A stretch of 64,000 nt of DNA from Stenotrophomonas indicatrix (GTDB lineage: Bacteria; Pseudomonadota; Gammaproteobacteria; Xanthomonadales; Xanthomonadaceae). Under the pieces are notes generated by a model. The model was not told where the DNA came from. It was given only the letters and a program-made list of their open reading frames with translations, and made no database searches. The stretch spans positions 432,001-496,000 of the forward strand of contig CP168152.1 of assembly GCA_041545745.1 (NCBI GenBank). Reading direction: 5' to 3'. Below are positions 35,166-43,918 of this stretch, piece after piece (position 1 is the stretch's first letter; each line of letters opens with the position of its first letter). The position numbers were made by a program, and so were the translations under genes.

Positions 35166-35336
35166 ATGCCCTCCGCCCGCACCCCGCCCTGGAAGAAGCC
35201 CAACCCCAAGGGCCAGAAGATGCAGCCGCTCACGGAGTGGCAGAAGGCGGCGGCGCGGCGGCGGGCGGAAGAGCGTGGGCGCCGTTACCCGAACCTGGTG
35301 GACAACATGTGGGCGGCGAAGCTGCCGCGCGGTTGA
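35166..35336 (+). CDS. Small conserved basic protein (56 aa)
   Basis: A 57-codon frame starting MPSARTPPWKKPNPKG and ending PNLVDNMWAAKLPRG. It is strongly basic, with AEERGRRYPNLVDNM in the C-terminal half, a pattern I have seen in small Xanthomonadaceae hypotheticals. It begins 24 bp after the hydrolase stop and may be co-transcribed. The last 107 bp run antisense to the 3' end of the membrane-protein gene on the other strand. Confidence 0.6.
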   Translation: MPSARTPPWKKPNPKGQKMQPLTEWQKAAARRRAEERGRRYPNLVDNMWAAKLPRG

Positions 35337-36030
35337 GACGCTGATTGGTGAGGCGTGCTGGAAGGGGCTGCCAACCCCATTCCCGCCACGGCGCGACGGT
35401 GCGCGGCTGTATCGTCAGCGTAACGTTGGACGATGCGCTGCACTGGTGCAGGGCATCGCGCAGCAGGGCCGCATCCACCGGCTGCGCCGTGGCCACCTGC
35501 AGCAGCGTGCCCCGGTGCCGCACTTGCACCGGCAGTACCCCGTGCACCTCGACCGGATTGCCGGTGCGGGTTCTGCGGTAGCGCATGGTGATGGGGCGGA
35601 CAGTGTGATGCAGCACAGGTGCGCAGGCGTCCAGCAGGTGCAGCTGCTGCTGCATGGGCGCGCGGACCTCGATGACGGTAGAGGGATATCCCAAGGTGCT
35701 CTCGACCAGCACCTGGAAGCGGGCGCCATCGGGCATCAGGTAGACGGTCAGGCCCACCGTGCCGATGAACGCCATTGCTGCGAGCAGGACCCAACTGCGC
35801 GGCACCTTGGGCGGCTGGGTGAAGTGTTGCAGGCGCGGTCTGCGCCGACGCATGCGGCGATAACGTCGCTGTGCTGCGGGGCTGGGCAGCAGGCTCTCAT
35901 CCGGCAGTGCAATCACGCGCGGCGGAAGGCGGGCCAGCCGCGCATTGATCACGCGTGCGCCGAGCATCGCAACCAGCCCGCCAAGCAGAACCGGCAGCAG
36001 GGTACGCACGAGTAGATACAGCCCTACCAT
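35230..36030 (-). CDS. Hypothetical membrane-anchored protein
   Basis: About 266 residues. Start ATG at 36030 behind AGGAG; an alternative ATG at 36057 with GGAGG would add nine residues. Two transmembrane segments (about 1-22 and 78-98) flank an Arg-rich loop, followed by a periplasmic part with FQVLVESTLGYPSTVIEVRA. The last 35-40 residues are Pro/Ala-rich and lie antisense to the 56-aa gene, so they may not be functional. No family recognised. Confidence 0.65.
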   Translation of the reverse strand: MVGLYLLVRTLLPVLLGGLVAMLGARVINARLARLPPRVIALPDESLLPSPAAQRRYRRMRRRRPRLQHFTQPPKVPRSWVLLAAMAFIGTVGLTVYLMPDGARFQVLVESTLGYPSTVIEVRAPMQQQLHLLDACAPVLHHTVRPITMRYRRTRTGNPVEVHGVLPVQVRHRGTLLQVATAQPVDAALLRDALHQCSASSNVTLTIQPRTVAPWREWGWQPLPARLTNQRLNRAAASPPTCCPPGSGNGAHALPPAAAPPPSATP

Positions 36031-36149
36031 CGCCAACTCTCCTGAAGGAGTGGACATGATCGCGCATCCTCCAGGGTCATGTCGCATCTGCCAGCCGACA
36101 GCGGCCGTTGGCTTGGCTAGCATGCGCGTCACTCGCTGGGGATACACCG

Positions 36150-36818
36150 ATGACTGCCTTCACTGCCCGCCTGGGGCGCTTCTTCGGCGCTGGCCTGATG
36201 CTGTTCCTGCTGCAGGTGGTGGCGCTGCTGTCGGTTGGCCTGGCCGCAGGGTACTTCCACCACCGCGTGGATCTGCTGCTGGAGCCACTGTCTTTGGCCT
36301 GCGGCGGCACCGATCCGGCCGCGCGCCTGCACGTGGCCGAGCACCTGCTGGCGCGTGCCGACGCATTGGATGACTGGCAGCCGCTGTGCTGGTTGCCGAT
36401 GGCAACGCTGCTGCTGGCCCTGCTGGGTACGCTGCTGGTCTGCGTGCACTGGCTGCGCCATGTGGATGCATCGCTGCGCCGCAGCGCGTGGGGCCTGCTT
36501 GCCCTGCATGCGGCGGCACTGCTGCTGGCCAGTGCGATGCTGCGGCTGTATGAGCATGTCTGGGCGGGCATCACCACTACGCTGCCTGCAGCATGCATGA
36601 CAGATCTGGCACCGGATGGGCATGCGCTGCCGTCCTCGATGCGGCAATGGTTGCTGCAGCTCTTCGCCAGGGCCGACCTGATGCCGCCGCACGCGCCTGA
36701 CGCGTTGGCCATCATCCTGTGTGGGCTGTTGCTGGCAGCGATGGTGATTGGCGTGTGGCTGTGGCGCACCACCTCGCAGCTGCGCTACAACTGGGTACAG
36801 ACCCGAAAGGCTGTGTAG
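36150..36818 (+). CDS. Hypothetical membrane protein
   Basis: 222 residues with four predicted transmembrane segments (about 14-36, 81-103, 114-136 and 190-210). The two long loops hold a pair of cysteines (LACGGTD and PLCWL). No recognised family. ATG at 36150 gives MTAFTARLGRFFGAGLML; earlier frame codons look like spacer. Confidence 0.65.
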   Translation: MTAFTARLGRFFGAGLMLFLLQVVALLSVGLAAGYFHHRVDLLLEPLSLACGGTDPAARLHVAEHLLARADALDDWQPLCWLPMATLLLALLGTLLVCVHWLRHVDASLRRSAWGLLALHAAALLLASAMLRLYEHVWAGITTTLPAACMTDLAPDGHALPSSMRQWLLQLFARADLMPPHAPDALAIILCGLLLAAMVIGVWLWRTTSQLRYNWVQTRKAV

Positions 36819-36916
36819 CGCGTCCTGCGGAATGCCGCAATCGTGCTGCATCAGGTCAGAAGACTGTCTGCGTGTTGATGTTCAACGAGAACGAAACTGC
36901 GATACCAGGAGCAGGA

Positions 36917-37633
36917 ATGATTCAAACGCTTTGGAAATGGGCACGCAGCACTGGCGTGGCCAAGTATCTGCTTCTGCTGGCGTTTCCGATGTTCGGCCGG
37001 CCGCTGCACTTTGTAGCAGGGGAAAGCCGCAGGAGCTATGCATCGGCGCGATTCGGTACAGTCGCGCTGCCCCTTGCGGCAGCAGGCATCTGGGTCTATG
37101 CCATGATCCTGTTTTTTGATGGCGTCGCCACTGAACTGGTTCCACGACTGAATGAGACACTTGGCGAGATAGCAGCCTATCGCCGCATGAACCTTCTCAA
37201 CAGCCTGGTGAAGTGGGAAACGGCGCTGCTGATCCTGGTGATGGTAGTCGCTTCTTCCTACATCCGTCACGGCTATTACCTTCTGGTGCGGAGCGTGGTT
37301 GCGCGATTTTCGGTGCCGGGGCCGGTCATTCCCAGGAAGTACTTTCTCGTTTCCACGTCATCAACGGCGTTCCTGTATGGCATTGCAGGAGTGCTGTTCG
37401 GCTTGGTCCAGCGCTATGGTGTTGAACACCGCGCACTCGTCGAGAGCGTTGTGGTATCGCCGTGGTTTGCTGCGCTATTGACTGTTTTTGGAATCGCCAA
37501 TTTCGTCGGCTGGCGCAATAGAAGAGCGGCACACGTTGAGCTTTATGGGTCATCGCTTGCGTCGACGTGCGTTGATCTTGCGGTCATTCCGCTGTTGATT
37601 GTCCCGCTGATACTCATGATGCTTGTGATGTGA
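36917..37633 (+). CDS. Hypothetical membrane protein, lower GC
   Basis: 238 residues with five or so transmembrane segments, starting MIQTLWKWARSTG behind CCAGGAGCAGGA. An upstream ATG at 36878 would add 13 residues. Contains a signature-like GRPLHFVAGESRRSYASARF. Codon use and GC are less biased than in its neighbours, suggesting more recent arrival. Function not recognised. Confidence 0.65.
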   Translation: MIQTLWKWARSTGVAKYLLLLAFPMFGRPLHFVAGESRRSYASARFGTVALPLAAAGIWVYAMILFFDGVATELVPRLNETLGEIAAYRRMNLLNSLVKWETALLILVMVVASSYIRHGYYLLVRSVVARFSVPGPVIPRKYFLVSTSSTAFLYGIAGVLFGLVQRYGVEHRALVESVVVSPWFAALLTVFGIANFVGWRNRRAAHVELYGSSLASTCVDLAVIPLLIVPLILMMLVM

Positions 37634-37715
37634 GGGCGAATCTGGAGGCGGGGCTGGGACGATATCCAGAAGCTGGGTTAGAGTCGCGGACACCTTCTCT
37701 CCCAGGGCCGACCTG

Positions 37716-38684
37716 ATGCGTTCATTGCTGCATGCACTGCCCTTGCTGCTGCTGTCCCTGACCGTCCACGCTGCCGAAGTCGATCGGCGCATCGCGGTGA
37801 CCATTGACGATCTGCCGTGGGCGCGCCTGGATGAAATCGTGCCGGCCGATCTGCAGGCGCGCCATGCCGCACTGATGGCGCAGCTGCGCCATGCCGATGT
37901 GCCGGTGGTGGGCTTCGTCAACGAAAACAAGCTGGAAGTGGATGGCCAGGTGCAGCCGGCGCGGGTGCAGATGCTGCGCGACTGGCTGGATGCGGGCTAC
38001 GAACTCGGCAACCATACCTGGTCGCACATGGACCTCAACGCCAAAGGCGTAGCGGCGTTCCAGCAGGATTTCCTGCACGGCGAGCAGGTACTGCGGCCGC
38101 TGTTGGCCGAACGCGGGCAGACGCCACAGTGGATGCGTCATCCGTATCTGCGTGCGGGGCGTACGCCGGAAGATCGCGCGGCGATGGACGTGTTCTTCAA
38201 GCAGCATGGCTACCGCGTTGCGCCGGTGACTGTCGACAACGGTGAGTGGGTGTGGGCCTTCGCCTATGCCAACGTGATGAACGAGCAGCCCGATTCACCG
38301 CAGCGCGAGGCGACGCTGGCGAGCCTGCGCAAGGGCTATGTGCCGTACATGCTGAACAAGGTGAATTACTACGAGAAGCAGTCGCTGGCGCTGCTGGGGT
38401 ATGCGCTGCCGCAGGTGTGGCTGATGCATGCCAACGAACTCAACGCGGCGACGTTCGCCGAGCTGGTGGCGGCCACCAAGCGTCGTGGCTATCGCTTTGT
38501 GTCACTGCAAGAGGCCGTGCGCGACCCGGTCTATGCGCGCGGTGCCGAGGGCTACAGCGGTCGTTACGGACCGAGCTGGCTGCACCGCTGGGCGATGGCC
38601 GAGAACAAGCCCAAGGAATTCTATGCTGGCGAGCCGGAAGTGCCGAAGTGGGTGATGAAGCTGGCCAAGGTGGATGGCGAGTGA
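37716..38684 (+). CDS. Exported polysaccharide deacetylase (NodB fold)
   Basis: 322 residues with a signal peptide ending VHAAE. The NodB metal triad is visible: Asp pair in AVTIDDLPWA (31-32) and H-x3-H in ELGNHTWSHMD, with the RHPYLRAG block after it. Such enzymes remove acetyl or related groups from polysaccharides or peptidoglycan in the envelope. Substrate unknown. Starts 82 bp after the membrane-protein gene. Confidence 0.88.
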   Translation: MRSLLHALPLLLLSLTVHAAEVDRRIAVTIDDLPWARLDEIVPADLQARHAALMAQLRHADVPVVGFVNENKLEVDGQVQPARVQMLRDWLDAGYELGNHTWSHMDLNAKGVAAFQQDFLHGEQVLRPLLAERGQTPQWMRHPYLRAGRTPEDRAAMDVFFKQHGYRVAPVTVDNGEWVWAFAYANVMNEQPDSPQREATLASLRKGYVPYMLNKVNYYEKQSLALLGYALPQVWLMHANELNAATFAELVAATKRRGYRFVSLQEAVRDPVYARGAEGYSGRYGPSWLHRWAMAENKPKEFYAGEPEVPKWVMKLAKVDGE

Positions 38685-38687
38685 GGT

Positions 38688-39530
38688 TCAGCGCTTGACG
38701 GCCAGCACGCCGTCCAGCGCCAGCTCGGCCTTGAAGCCTGCCTTTTCCAGGCGCTTGGCCACTTCGCGGGGCACGTCGCGGCCGCTGGTCAGCTTGTTTG
38801 GCGCACCGGTGTAGTGGAAGAGACGGCCGCCCTTGCGGATGACGCGGGCGAAGTGGTCGTAGAACACCTGCGAGTACAGTTCGCCGGCGATGCCGAAGCG
38901 CGGCGGGTCGTGCAGGATCGCGTCGACGCTGTTGCTGGCCACCTGTTCGATCTGCTGCGAGACGTCGCCGTGGCTGAAGTGCAGGCGACCGCCCGCGGCG
39001 GCTGAATCAGGATCGGGCGACCACGGATTGAGCGTGCGCAGCCACATCACGTCGGCGTTCTTTTCGAACGAGCGGATCTGGCCGACACCCGCCTCCAATG
39101 CGCACGCGGCGAAGTAGCCCAGGCCACCGCAGGTATCGAGGATGATCTTGCCGGCCGGGGCGACCAGTTCGACCTTGCGGCGCGCGTCCTCGAACGGCGA
39201 CAGCTTGGAGGTCGGCAGCATCTTGATGCCGTCGATCTCGAAGGTCGGTGCGCCCCACTCGGTCGGCACCAGCTTGATCAGCGAGCCGCTGAAGCGGGAG
39301 ATGGAGCAGAACTCCTCGCCGTCCCAGTAGTACAGGGTGCGGTCCTTCAGCTTGCCCGGCCACGGGTAGTGCTGGCCACGGAAGGTGAAACCCTCGGCAT
39401 CCAGCTGCACCGCCGCTTCGTTGCGCCCCAGATCGAGCGAGCCCTGCCATTCGGTGGCGCCCTTGTCATGGGCACGGCGCAGGGTGTCAGCGCTGTCGCG
39501 GGTCAGCAGGGGGCCGGAGTAATGGGGCAC
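38688..39530 (-). CDS. Class I SAM-dependent methyltransferase (COG2521-like)
   Basis: 280 residues. N-terminal domain with WQGSLDLGRNEAAVQL and LYYWDGEEFCSISRF, then a Rossmann methyltransferase core: SAM motif IILDTCGGLGYFAACAL, acidic loop FEKNADV, and HDPPRFGIAGELYSQVF, where DPPR resembles the catalytic motif of N-methyltransferases. Related to predicted archaeal RNA methyltransferases (COG2521). It converges on the deacetylase gene with a 3-bp gap. Confidence 0.8.
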   Translation of the reverse strand: MPHYSGPLLTRDSADTLRRAHDKGATEWQGSLDLGRNEAAVQLDAEGFTFRGQHYPWPGKLKDRTLYYWDGEEFCSISRFSGSLIKLVPTEWGAPTFEIDGIKMLPTSKLSPFEDARRKVELVAPAGKIILDTCGGLGYFAACALEAGVGQIRSFEKNADVMWLRTLNPWSPDPDSAAAGGRLHFSHGDVSQQIEQVASNSVDAILHDPPRFGIAGELYSQVFYDHFARVIRKGGRLFHYTGAPNKLTSGRDVPREVAKRLEKAGFKAELALDGVLAVKR

Positions 39531-39608
39531 GGTGGGTAGCGCAGGGTGGCTCGGGGGAGGGCATGGTACCGCAGGCGCTGTGCAGCCGAGCCGGGCATGG
39601 GCGCGGCG

Positions 39609-39934
39609 CTACCGCAGGTCGGTGCAGCTGAATCCGTGGATGGTTCCTTCTCCTGAGATCATGCCGACGCCTCGTGTGGGCTGCATGCCCTGCAACGCGC
39701 ACGAACGGCGATGGGCATCCTGGGTGGCGGCTGGCTGCCAGTCGAAGTCGTAGCGCATGCTGCCGTCTTCCTGCAGCAACCAGTGCACGGTTACACGCTT
39801 GGCGCGTTCCCCTTCGATTTCCCAGTTGAAGGTGCGCATCACCACGACCTTGCCGTCATCGGTCTCACGCACCTCGTCGTAGGCACCCTGGGTCTTTGCG
39901 GTGCCAGCGGCCAGCAGGAGAAGAGAGAGAGCAT
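39609..39934 (-). CDS. Small exported hypothetical protein, start out of frame at a CT tract
   Basis: The body of the protein (YDEVRETDDGKVVVMRTFN to the end, IHGFSCTDLR) is an intact frame of about 100 residues. The only start with a good ribosome binding site is ATG at 39934, seven bases after GAGGAGG. It is one frame off and stops after 31 codons. Removing one CT unit from the CTCTCTCT tract just after this ATG would give M-LSLLLLAAGTAKTQG fused in frame to the body. So the gene is either phase-variable, recently frameshifted, or starts upstream at an undetected codon (the frame is open to 40019). Confidence 0.5.
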
Positions 39935-40009
39935 GGGTATTCCTCCTCGAAACCGGCAGCGTGTGCCAGCGGCATCGCTGACGCCATGGGAAGAATTGCA
40001 ATCTGGCCG

Positions 40010-40426
40010 CTACTGGCACTTCACCGCATACACCGGCCCGGCGCCGATCAGCAGCAGCGCCATGTAGTCGCTGTCGCGTGCGCGGGCCTTCAACGTGGCG
40101 CCGTCCTTGACGTGGAAGATGCCGAAGCCGCCGGCCATCCGGATCAGCGCGCTGTCGATCTGGTCAGCGTCATCGCGGAAGTACTGCTGGATGTTGCTGC
40201 GGCTGGCCTTGTACAGCGCATTGGGTTCGCGCTGCCATTGGCCGTCGCGCTCGAACGACACGAAGTACTGGCCTCCTTCCTTTTCGATGCGGAACTCGGC
40301 GGACTTGCGCGGGCGGGTGGCGAAGCAGCCGAGCATCGGGTCGGAGGAGAACGGCAGCTGGGTGTCACCGGAACAGGCCACCAGCAGCAGGAGGGCACCG
40401 GGCAGCAGCAGGCGGAGCGCGCGCAT
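40010..40426 (-). CDS. Small lipoprotein, hypothetical
   Basis: 138 residues from the ATG at 40426. Signal and lipobox LLVAC, then a compact domain with DPMLGCFATRPRKSAEFRIE and a C-terminal Cys in YAVKCQ. Probably an outer-membrane or periplasmic lipoprotein. No family recognised. Confidence 0.7.
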   Translation of the reverse strand: MRALRLLLPGALLLLVACSGDTQLPFSSDPMLGCFATRPRKSAEFRIEKEGGQYFVSFERDGQWQREPNALYKASRSNIQQYFRDDADQIDSALIRMAGGFGIFHVKDGATLKARARDSDYMALLLIGAGPVYAVKCQ

Positions 40427-40518
40427 GGGATGTCCCGACGGGGCAGGTGCGGCCAGTGTAGGCAGCTCGCGGCGATGGCCGGTACAGATTTTCGGCAAGA
40501 ACCGGCGCCCTGCTGACC

Positions 40519-41487
40519 TCAGCGGCTGCGGTGGATCTCCACCGTGATGTGCACCAGTTCTTCGTGGATCGCCAGCGCTTGACGTACGGTGTCCGGATCG
40601 AGCGTGGCGTCACTGGTGACCACGCTGGCGGTGACGGCGTACTTACCGCGCCCCACCTGCCACACGTGCAGGTCGGCCAAGCGTGCCGGCCACGGACCCT
40701 GCTCGATCACTTCGCGTACCTCGGCCACCACCGGCGCATCCATCTGCGCGTCCAGCAGGATGCGGCCGCTGTCGCGCAGCAGGCCGATTGCCCATACGGT
40801 GACCAGCACCGCGCCGACCAGGCCCATCACTGGATCCAGCCAGGTCAGGCCGAGCAGCTTGCCGCCCAGCAGGGCGACGATGGCCAGCACCGAGGTGGCG
40901 GCGTCGGCCAGCACGTGCACGTAGGCCGAACGCAGATTGAGGTCGTGACCGTGGGAATGGCCGTGATCGTGGTCATGCCCATGATCGCCATGGTCGTGTC
41001 CGTGGCCATGATGGTGATGCGCGTGGCCCGGGCTGTCGTGCAGCCACCACGCGCACAGCAGGTTCACACCCAGGCCGACCGCGGCGATGGCGATGGCTTG
41101 GTTGTAGTGGATGGGCGCGGGCACCCACAGCCGTTCCAGCGATTGCACGGCCATCAGCGCCGCAACGCCAAGCAGGGCGATGGCACTGGTGTAGCCGGCC
41201 AGGATCTCGATCTTCCAGGTGCCGAAGGCAAAGCGCGGGTCGTGTGCATAGCGGCGTGCACAGCGATAGGCGAACACCGAAAGGCCCAGCGCCAATGCGT
41301 GCGAGCTCATGTGCCAACCGTCGGCGAGCACGGCCATGGAGTTGAACCACCACCCACCGACGATCTCGACCAGCATCATGCTGACGGTGAGCCACATCGC
41401 GCGACGGGTATTGCGTTCGGCCAGCGGGTTGCCGTCGTCGAAGCGGTGTTCGTGGCGGCGGGCGGCGGCGAGGGCGTCCAGGTGCAT
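40519..41487 (-). CDS. dmeF: Cation diffusion facilitator, Co/Ni efflux (DmeF type)
   Basis: 322 residues, six transmembrane segments. CDF metal sites are seen in LADGWHMSSHALAL (HxxxH/D type) and in SAYVHVLADAATSVLAI. A very His/Asp-rich cytoplasmic loop (about 155-182, repeated HGH and HDH) and the divergent RcnR/CsoR-type regulator mark it as DmeF, which exports cobalt and nickel. A 47-bp divergent spacer contains the operator. The C-terminal cytoplasmic domain ends ITVEIHRSR. Confidence 0.88.
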   Translation of the reverse strand: MHLDALAAARRHEHRFDDGNPLAERNTRRAMWLTVSMMLVEIVGGWWFNSMAVLADGWHMSSHALALGLSVFAYRCARRYAHDPRFAFGTWKIEILAGYTSAIALLGVAALMAVQSLERLWVPAPIHYNQAIAIAAVGLGVNLLCAWWLHDSPGHAHHHHGHGHDHGDHGHDHDHGHSHGHDLNLRSAYVHVLADAATSVLAIVALLGGKLLGLTWLDPVMGLVGAVLVTVWAIGLLRDSGRILLDAQMDAPVVAEVREVIEQGPWPARLADLHVWQVGRGKYAVTASVVTSDATLDPDTVRQALAIHEELVHITVEIHRSR

Positions 41488-41505
41488 GGCGGCAATGATG
41501 GATGG

Positions 41506-41522
41506 ATACCCCCATAGGGTAT
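41506..41522. promoter_or_regulatory. DmeR operator candidate
   Basis: ATACCC CCATA GGGTAT: a perfect 6-bp inverted repeat around a C-rich centre, midway between the dmeF and dmeR start codons. CsoR/RcnR/DmeR-class regulators bind G/C tracts flanked by AT inverted repeats of this type. Confidence 0.75.
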
Positions 41523-41533
41523 ATGATCCACTC

Positions 41534-41818
41534 ATGGCGCATGTACACAGGAATCGAAAGCAGCTGCTGACCCGGGTCCGTCGCATCGGCGGGCAAGTGG
41601 CGGCGTTGGAGCAGGCGTTGAACACGCCCGAGAGCGAGGCAGGCGACTGCGCCGACGTGCTGGTGCAGGTGGCGGCCGTGCGTGGCGCTGCCCACAGCCT
41701 GTTGATGGAACTGCTGCACGAGCACCTGCAGGAACACGTGGTGGGTGCGGAAGACCCGGCCCAGCGGGCCGCCGAAGCCGAGGTGCTGGTGGAGCTGCTG
41801 CGGCGTTACGGCAAATAG
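41534..41818 (+). CDS. dmeR: RcnR/FrmR/DmeR-type metal-responsive repressor
   Basis: 94 residues of the all-helical CsoR/RcnR superfamily. The His after the start (MAHVHRN), the motif LLTRVRRIGGQVAALEQAL, the conserved Cys in AGDCADVLVQVAAVRGAAHS and HLQEHVVG provide the nickel/cobalt ligands expected for RcnR/DmeR. Divergent from dmeF over a shared operator, so it should release DNA on binding Ni or Co and induce efflux. A formaldehyde sensor (FrmR) is less likely given the neighbour. Confidence 0.88.
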   Translation: MAHVHRNRKQLLTRVRRIGGQVAALEQALNTPESEAGDCADVLVQVAAVRGAAHSLLMELLHEHLQEHVVGAEDPAQRAAEAEVLVELLRRYGK

Positions 41819-41822
41819 CCGG

Positions 41823-41897
41823 GTAGTGCCGGCCGCTGGCCGGCAACTGCATGTTGCTTCCGGAGTTCATGAGGTTGCCGGCCAGCGGCCGGCACTA
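41823..41897. repeat. SMAG/REP inverted pair
   Basis: GTAGTGCCGGCCGCTGGCC at 41823-41847 and its inverted copy at 41873-41897, in the convergent spacer between dmeR and the MerC-like gene. Confidence 0.88.
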
Positions 41898-41908
41898 CCC
41901 CTGCGGCG

Positions 41909-42280
41909 CTATTGGTGCCGGTGCCGCGCGTTCCAGATGTGGGTGGCGGCCAGCAGCAGGCTGCCGGTGACCGTCAGCGGGGTCTCCCACGCGTGAGAGG
42001 GCAGTGCCAGCGCCCCGGCCATCAACAGCGCCAGGCCCGTGCCCGCGCTCAGCCACGCCAGTGCAGGCAGCGGCTGGCGGCGTTCGGCGCGCCACAGGGC
42101 CACGCCGGTGATCGGCAGCGCAATGGCCACGAACACCAGGTGTACCCACTCCGCTTCGGCCCAGACGCCGAACAGCGGCAGCGCGGCCGCCAGCAGGGGC
42201 AGGGCCAGGCAATGCAGCAGGCACAGGCTGGACAGGGCGACGGCGCCGGCATCAAGCAGGGCAGCGGAGGGTGACTTCAT
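41909..42280 (-). CDS. MerC-domain membrane protein
   Basis: 123 residues with four transmembrane segments. The first carries the MerC-type cysteine pair in [13 protein letters not shown]. MerC proteins carry mercury or other soft metals; those next to Zur-controlled GTPases, as here, are probably tied to zinc or copper supply rather than mercury. Divergent from the COG0523 GTPase with a Zur-like box in the 70-bp spacer, so the two are probably co-regulated by zinc. Confidence 0.82.
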   Translation of the reverse strand: MKSPSAALLDAGAVALSSLCLLHCLALPLLAAALPLFGVWAEAEWVHLVFVAIALPITGVALWRAERRQPLPALAWLSAGTGLALLMAGALALPSHAWETPLTVTGSLLLAATHIWNARHRHQ

Positions 42281-42307
42281 GCGGGGGAGGTTCCTTGCGC
42301 GACAATT

Positions 42308-42320
42308 GTTATACAGTAAC
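42308..42320. promoter_or_regulatory. Zur-like operator
   Basis: GTTATACAGTAAC, one inverted repeat (GTTA-TAC/AGT-AAC) flanked by ATT on both sides, close to the Zur consensus built on GTTATA-TATAAC. It lies between divergent MerC-like and COG0523 genes, both typical zinc-starvation genes. Confidence 0.78.
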
Positions 42321-42350
42321 ATTTCCGTTCTGCAGCCAACCCGCTCCGAC

Positions 42351-43679
42351 ATGAACACTGTTTCCCGCGCCGACCGTCGCCTTCCGGTCACCGTGCTCTC
42401 CGGCTTCCTCGGGGCCGGCAAGACCACCCTGCTCAACCAGATACTGCGCAACCGCGATGGCCTGCGGGTGGCGGTGATCGTCAACGACATGAGCGAGGTC
42501 AACATCGATGCGCAGCTGGTGCGCGATGGCGGCGCGGAGCTGCGTCGCACCGAAGAGACGCTGGTGGAGTTCAGCAACGGCTGCATCTGCTGCACGCTGC
42601 GCGATGATCTGCTGCAGGAGGTCCGGCGCCTGGCTGACAGCGGCCGCTACGATTACCTGCTGATCGAATCGACCGGGATCGGCGAGCCGATCCCGGTGGC
42701 GGCCACCTTCGCAGTACGCGATGAACACGGTTTCAGCCTGAGCGATATCGCGCGGCTGGACACGATGGTGACGGTGGTGGACGGCAGCGCCTTCCTGGCC
42801 GATTTCGGTTCGACACTGCGCTTGGCCGAGCGTGGCCAGCAGGCGGGGCCGGATGATGATCGCGGCGTGGTCGACCTGCTGTGCGAGCAGGTCGAGTTCG
42901 CCGATGTGATCGTGGTCAGCAAGGTGGACCAGGTCGATGATGAAGTGCTGCAGGACACGCTGGCCGTGCTGCGCGGCTTGAACCGCGACGCGAAGCTGCT
43001 GCTGTCCCGCTTCGGCGATGTACCGCTTGCCGAGCTGCTGGATACCGGCCGCTTCGACTTCGATCGCGCGCAGCAGGCGCCGGGTTGGGTGAAGGAGCTG
43101 CGCGGCGAGCACACGCCGGAAACCGAGGAGTACGGCATTGCCAGCTTCGTCTACCGCTCGCGGCGGCCGTTCCACCCGGCCCGCTTCGCGCGCACGTTGC
43201 AGCAGGGCATGCCCGGGGTGATCCGCAGCAAGGGCTGGTTCTGGCTGGCCAACCGCATGGACTGGGTGGGTGAGTTGAACAGTGTGGGCGCGGCCACACG
43301 CACCCAAGCGGCGGGCTTCTGGTATGCGGCGCGCGAGCGTGTGCGCGCCGGCCAGGAGGACACCACGCCGCTGCTGCCGCCAACGCCACTGCCCTACAGC
43401 GATCTGGGCTGGGCCCGGCAGCAGGCTGACTGCTGGAGCGCACCGTTGCCCGATGTACAGGAATTCCCGGACGCGGAAGCGCACTCGGCGATGGCACGCC
43501 TGTGGCACCCGCTGTGGGGTGACCGCCGGCAGGAACTGGTGGTGATCGGCGTGCACATGGACGAGCGCGCGGTGCGCTCGGTACTGGATGCATGCCTGCT
43601 CAACGACGACGAACTGCAGGCCGGGCCCCTGCTGTGGCAGCAGATGCCGCAGGTATTCCCGGTGTGGAAGCGTGGATGA
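42351..43679 (+). CDS. COG0523 zinc-related GTPase (ZigA/YciC type metallochaperone)
   Basis: 442 residues. G3E GTPase: P-loop [15 protein letters not shown] (18-32), [10 protein letters not shown], metal-binding GCICCTL (CxCC, about 79-83), ESTGIGEP and a specificity loop SKVDQVDD. C-terminal CobW domain with [14 protein letters not shown]. This subgroup delivers zinc to client enzymes during starvation and is usually Zur-controlled, which agrees with the box upstream. The stop codon abuts a GTAG palindrome. Confidence 0.92.
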   Translation: MNTVSRADRRLPVTVLSGFLGAGKTTLLNQILRNRDGLRVAVIVNDMSEVNIDAQLVRDGGAELRRTEETLVEFSNGCICCTLRDDLLQEVRRLADSGRYDYLLIESTGIGEPIPVAATFAVRDEHGFSLSDIARLDTMVTVVDGSAFLADFGSTLRLAERGQQAGPDDDRGVVDLLCEQVEFADVIVVSKVDQVDDEVLQDTLAVLRGLNRDAKLLLSRFGDVPLAELLDTGRFDFDRAQQAPGWVKELRGEHTPETEEYGIASFVYRSRRPFHPARFARTLQQGMPGVIRSKGWFWLANRMDWVGELNSVGAATRTQAAGFWYAARERVRAGQEDTTPLLPPTPLPYSDLGWARQQADCWSAPLPDVQEFPDAEAHSAMARLWHPLWGDRRQELVVIGVHMDERAVRSVLDACLLNDDELQAGPLLWQQMPQVFPVWKRG

Positions 43680-43918
43680 GTAGATCCACGCCATGCGTGG
43701 ATGAATGCTCGGCTGGCAGTAGATCCACGCCATGCGTGGATGAGAGGCTGCAGGAGCCGAGCACGTGCTCGGCTCTACAGCTCATCGCTTCCGATGGACG
43801 TGGACGCATTGCCAGCCAGTAGATCCACGCCATGCGTGGATGAATGCTCGGCCAGCCAGTAGATCCACGCCATGCGTGGATGCCAGCCGGCAGGAGCCGA
43901 GCATGGGCTCCGCTCTAC
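43680..43918. repeat. Array of GTAGATCCACGC palindromes (SMAG subfamily)
   Basis: Four identical copies of a 24-bp palindrome beginning GTAGATCCACGCCATGCG at 43680-43703, 43719-43742, 43819-43842 and 43859-43882. GCCGAGCACGTGCTCGGC palindromes lie between and after them (43753-43778, 43892-43918). The last overlaps the 3' end of the ABC-F gene. Unit spacing is uneven and the unit is palindromic, so it is a REP cluster rather than CRISPR. Confidence 0.88.

Noticed and set aside
43680..43918. Possible CRISPR array
   Set aside because: Units are palindromic, unevenly spaced, separated by other palindromes, and there are no cas genes; this is a REP cluster.
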